Assembly: GCF_958298935.1 (NCBI RefSeq)
Contig: NC_084924.1
Coordinates: forward strand, 3,906,001-3,970,000
Direction: 5' to 3'
Length of the DNA: 64,000 bases
Origin: Phragmites australis
Taxonomy: Eukaryota; Streptophyta; Magnoliopsida; Poales; Poaceae
The position numbers were made by a program, and so were the translations under genes. A model generated the notes under the pieces. The model was not told where the DNA came from. It saw nothing but the letters and a program-made list of their open reading frames with translations, and ran no database searches. Numbering within the stretch: position 1 is the stretch's first letter; each line of letters begins with the position of its first letter. Of this stretch, positions 57,555 to 64,000 are shown one piece after another.

Positions 57555-59745
57555 ACTATCGGCCATGCATGCACGCACGCATATCATTTTGCAGCAAGAG
57601 AATTGCACCCGGAACAGAACGCCTCCGTCCTGCCGAATCCGATCCCTAGGTCAATGCCCTTACACCATGGACACACATGAAGACGAAGCGCTGGTAAAAG
57701 TTGCAACCCGTGTGAGATAGATCAGCTATGACTGATGCTGCTGTGTGCACCAGTGCATGTGCGACAATTGCTATGATGCTATATGTGCCAATAAGCGCCA
57801 AGTCAAGAAGAGGAGAAAAAAGAAAATAAAAGAGGAGAACAAAAATAGAGAGTCCATATTTTGTAGATCTTGATCTGTTATTGTCACTGAGAATAACTTC
57901 ATTTATTCGTCGGAATCGGATCAACATCCAGTTACGCATCTATAAAATAAGTACATCATACTCAAATAGAAAAAAGAGAGAGGTTGAATCAGATGCAGCT
58001 TTCTTTAAACATGTGTTTGCCTGGCTTCCTGGAATACATGTTCTGAAAATTATTTCGTTTTCCAAGTTGCATACGACAGAAGACTCCTGTTGCTGCAACC
58101 ACCGTGGTCCAAAACATTTTTTGTTCGGCTGTCAAGTGGGTCAGTGATAGATTTCCGGTTAGATTTGGTGCAATCACTTGTCACCTAACTTCGATTTGGA
58201 ATCTGTCCTAAAAAAAACTTTGATTTGGTATCGAATCCAGTCTTTTTATTAGTACTACTTTTTTTCAGATGCAGTCTTTTTATTAGTATACTACGAAAGC
58301 TTTCTCGTCGCTCATCTTTTCGTCTCGCAGACGGGAGTGACAGCCAAAAGCACCAAGCGCTAGCAGTAGAGCTGTTCTGATTCCTGAACTGAGGCAGGGG
58401 GGCCACTGGTCAGATCAATAGAAACAGGAAGACAGTACAAAATGGATAAGGCAGGTAGAAAATGGGCTCGACTGGCAGGGAACGGGTGGCTCGGCCGTGG
58501 AGCGGCGAGGAGGGACGGTGGCAGGAGCCCCGGCAGGGAGGAAGACGGTCGGTGCGGCGGTTGGGGCCCGGACTTGGGGCGGCGGCGCGGGTCGACGGCG
58601 TTGAGCAGAACAGAAACGGCTGGGACGGGACGGCAGCACTGCCCGGTTTGACGAGACGAGCGATGCGAGTATGCGACGGAACGGAACGGGACAGCGAGCT
58701 AGTGCGCCTGGAGTTATTAGAATTGGGCTTTTTTTTTAAAAAAATCTACATGTGGATTTACAGGAAACAATATAAAAAATAAACTATTTTTATGGAGCTG
58801 CCACAGTTGCCACGTAGTGACAGTCATCACGACATCAATTGTTATGGCGTCATGCTATTTAACTATGGTGTAAAATATCATGATGCAGTGCAAAATTATC
58901 TATTTTTAGAAATTATTTTTCTAAGAATTAATTTGTAGATTTTTTTAAAGGGTCAAAATGAAAAAAAAATCCACACATGCCGCCAGCTTTCCTTTCTAGA
59001 CCATCTCGTCTGGAGCGCGATCTAAGAGTGGGCCAAATTGGTTCGTAGCGAGATCCGAATTTGTGTGGGCCTACGACTTGTGTTAGAGGGCCGGCTTCGC
59101 GATCGAAATCTGGATGGGCAATTTGATCCCGTTTGCAGCTTCAAAAAATTTTAAATCTGAAGCTATGAATGAAGAGTTTTATTTTAAATTAAAAATTAAA
59201 ATTTTAGCTACTTTATTTTATCATATAATTCTAATTCTAACCTGAATTTCAGAGGTAGAGCTGTGCCAAATATACCGTCGTCGTGGATGTGAGAATCAGC
59301 CAATTCCAGGGTGAATGGTGGTTGGGGTCCTTTTTCCATCCTTCGTGCAACAGCGGCCAAGATGTCAGAGATGTTCGTGTCTCGTTTTTTGTCCTGCTAT
59401 TGTGCGTGTCGACTCGTGCAGCATCGAGCTTCAGTTTCTTCGGAATTTTTGTGCAGTTCTTCTCTGTATTTCTTGCTGGTGCTCTAGTTCAACTTCAACT
59501 TCCAGCACCGGTAGTCTCCCAGAGTTCTCTGTTTTGAGGAGACGGTTCAGACAGCAGGTTCCACCTGCATAAGCCCCAGCTCCAGTCCAGCGTCAGAGTT
59601 TCCTTGACCTTGCTATTGCAGAGTCAGAGGCAGAGCAACCTGCACGTCAGGAGGGCCAACAGCAGCAGGTGTCAGTTCCAGAGTCAGCTTCGGGGCAGGC
59701 ATGTATTAATGCAGCCATAGCTAAGGTTCACGAAGAACCTTACTC
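57555..59745. other. Gene-free spacer with GC-rich patches
   Basis: 58440-58690 is GC-rich. 59400-59700 has CAG/CCAG-rich sequence that may be a gag-like relic. No recognisable protein was found on either strand. Confidence 0.35.
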
Positions 59746-59747
59746 AG

Positions 59748-60012
59748 CTTAGAGTCTTTTGGTAGAATTTTCTAAATTTTTTAGAGGAAAAAAAATTATT
59801 TTTTCAGCTTCTAACATCTAATTTATTTCTAAAAATAACTCATACGAATACCACTAAAAGAGATACAATCTGAAAACTGCTCTAAAAACTCTACTAAACA
59901 TGCTACTTAAATTCCAACATCTAGTTCATTTTCAAAAATAACTCATACAAATTCCACTCAAAAGATAAAATCCAAAAACTACTATGAAAACTCTACCAAA
60001 TATGCTACCTTA
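59748..60012. mobile_element. MITE with internal duplication
   Basis: Ends AGTCTTTTGGTAGAATTTTC and the reverse complement of AAAACTCTACCAAATATGC form an inverted repeat. Inside, an about 100-bp unit (59808-59908, 59910-60010), with ACATCTAATTTATTTCTAAA and AAATAACTCATACGAATACC as landmarks, occurs twice. Confidence 0.6.
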
Positions 60013-61677
60013 AGTTACAGCTTCCGACGCTGGCACCGTGACTTTGGGCTGCGCTGAGTCGGTGGATTAGCAATGGACGGTTAAGACGTAGCATTATAGT
60101 AATACTACAGTTGGCTACAGTACCGTATTTTCAACACAATATAGTATATCAGCATAGTATTTTATGTCCGGTGCTCGTGCTACAGTATTGTACTGTAAAT
60201 TACTGTTTATTCTCTCACAAAAATATTGTTCACACTGCTGTAGCCCTCTGACTTTGCATCCTCCAGCCAGAGCAGCCGGTTCCGTAAATTTGAGCTCTCA
60301 CGCTCGCGAAAAATAGACTCGACCCTTCTGGTATGGCATGGCATGCAACAGAAGATAACAAACCCATATTAGCGGGGGGAGGCCTCGAGAATAAGGAAGG
60401 AGAGAGACGAAAGCCGGCGATGGCAGGAACGTGGCGGCGCTCCGGCGAGACACGGCACGCTGCTGTGGTCGGTGAATCAAACAACAACCACCCTCGACCC
60501 TGACAGGACTTCAAAGTTCAGTTTCGTCAGTTAAACGAACAAGGCTGAGACAGGGTGAAGTCGGCAACGCAAATAAAGAAACGGCGACTCCACTCGAAGC
60601 GGTACGCGGAACGGACGGCGTTGATACGTAATCCAACGGCTGTCATAGGATCTAGTAGCTACTGTTGGCGTACCTCCTGTTTACCGTCTTCGCTGTCAGT
60701 ATTTTCGTTTTCTCTTTTAACTCTGCTGTAACTGAGATTACTGGTTAAACTTGACGGCAAAAATTTATCAGCTCGGATATAAACCTGGTCTGGAGTAATG
60801 GAAGAAGGATGACGAAAGAATATCATAAAGTATTTTTTATCTCTTCCAGCGTTCCTCTGTTCGTCGTCAATTCATAAAAAAACCACAAAAAAACTATCCG
60901 TTCGGATCTCTGCAACGTGAGGTCCTAACAGACAGCCACTTTAATCCGCACGATCAACCTTGTACCGCCAGATTTACGACCTGTATAGCTCTTCCTCGTG
61001 CGCCGCCGTTCCTAGGCCAGCCGGGGTTGCCGATGAAGGGGCCGCCGCAGCGGTTCCGTCAGGAGCAGCGCAGCTCAAGACGAGGGCCGTCGCCGGGTTG
61101 CCCTACGTGCGCCCGCCGATTAGCCGCGCGCTGAGCTGATCCAGTAACCAGCTTGCCCGTTCTTTCACAATTTCGTGCGAGCGTCCAATCAACCAACATC
61201 GTAATTACGCACTCTCTTAAGTTTAAGATTAAGGCTATATTTGTCGTTTATGTGGTGGATTGTTACAATCTTCTACATTATGTAAAGAAGCGTATTTTCA
61301 TCAGATTGTGTATTGTAAAATTTGGTAGTATATTTTAGCTTATTATAAGAACTGGCTTTTAGATTGTGTTCGTTTTTATATTTTTTTACTCTTAGGCTAG
61401 AATTTATAATCTAAATAAAAAATAAACAGAACATAAGATATGATGTACAGATTAATTAAATAGAAGGTAAAATTACACTTTGTATTGTCCATGGACGATG
61501 CAAACACGACCGAAAGTATAAGACGTCGACCTTCAAAATTATCCACCAACCGGCTGACCGGTCGGCCACGGCGTTCGGCGCTAATTTTTTACGTTACTAC
61601 GTACGGATTATTCGTGCACGGCGAGCTCGCCGGCCGTCGGGAACGGCACTGATAGACGAGGAGCAAGCACACCTCGC
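60013..61677. other. Spacer downstream of GLO1
   Basis: It probably includes the GLO1 3' UTR at its right end. 60960-61140 is GC-rich without a recognisable gene. No element with ends was found. Confidence 0.4.
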
Positions 61678-63859
<2,182 letters not shown>

Positions 63860-64000
63860 CTGAAGACATACGATCCCAGTTAAGCCACCTCAAGAAACAT
63901 ATGCTTCATAATTTACACTGCCCCATTACGCAGAAGTTACTGATTCAGTTAAATTTAAGTACATGAGCATGATAAGTGTATATAGAAGGATACTGATGTA

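Noticed and set aside
58440..58730. GC-rich open frames on both strands
   Set aside because: No motif, opposite-strand frames equally open, and no splice or promoter support.
59283..59572. Overlapping plus-strand frames with hydrophobic stretches
   Set aside because: No start context, domain or homology that I recognise; at most a decayed retroelement piece.

Overview
The window is nuclear DNA of a grass (Poaceae), probably a panicoid. This is inferred from intron-rich plant genes with GC-rich 5' exons, Stowaway and Tourist MITEs, an Au-type SINE remnant, Sirevirus-type copia elements and long nested LTR insertions. There is no sign of a bacterial, organellar or viral replicon.

Five host genes are supported, each with splice-consistent exons. 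They are CUL4 (minus, 5143-12907, 17 exons), a PORR-domain organelle RNA-binding protein (plus, 15700-16869, single exon), a protein with CCHC and GRF zinc fingers (plus, 19321-22995, 3 exons), a C2H2 zinc-finger repressor that I identify as the DST orthologue (plus, 29273-30097, single exon), and peroxisomal glycolate oxidase GLO1 (minus, 61678-63859, 5' exons beyond the right edge). From memory, rice GLO1, DST and CUL4 are close neighbours on the long arm of chromosome 3 (LOC_Os03g57220, g57240, g57290), so the window looks like the orthologous block.

Layout. 1-4.1 kb: a Stowaway MITE, then a 3.6-kb Mutator-like element whose TIRs carry arrays of GC-rich palindromes. It holds a broken PB1-type gene and an intact GRF-finger/coiled-coil gene, but no catalytic transposase. 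5-23 kb: CUL4, PORR and the zinc-knuckle gene, with MITEs and a truncated SINE in introns and spacers. 23-29 kb: AT-rich gene-free spacer with MITEs. 29-30 kb: DST. 30.4-39.3 kb: an antisense, decayed Ty1/copia element with 5-bp TSDs, itself split by a Sirevirus-type solo LTR. 39.7-47.9 kb: at least three nested insertion levels (AT-rich MITE-like element, Stowaway MITE, LTR element with a truncated Sirevirus inside), plus a solo LTR with hairpin repeats. 48-61 kb: degenerate repeats, a hAT MITE with perfect 8-bp TSDs, a long solo-LTR-like block and GC-rich sequence without a recognisable gene. 61.7-64 kb: GLO1.

The host genes do not form one pathway. CUL4 is a ubiquitin-ligase scaffold, PORR acts in organelle RNA splicing, GLO1 makes peroxisomal H2O2 in photorespiration, and DST controls H2O2-linked stomatal closure. 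No clearly novel system was found. The strongest unusual signals are the transposase-less MULE with an intact accessory gene, the nested and chimeric retroelements, and the recurrence of short GC-rich palindrome arrays in the termini of unrelated element families.
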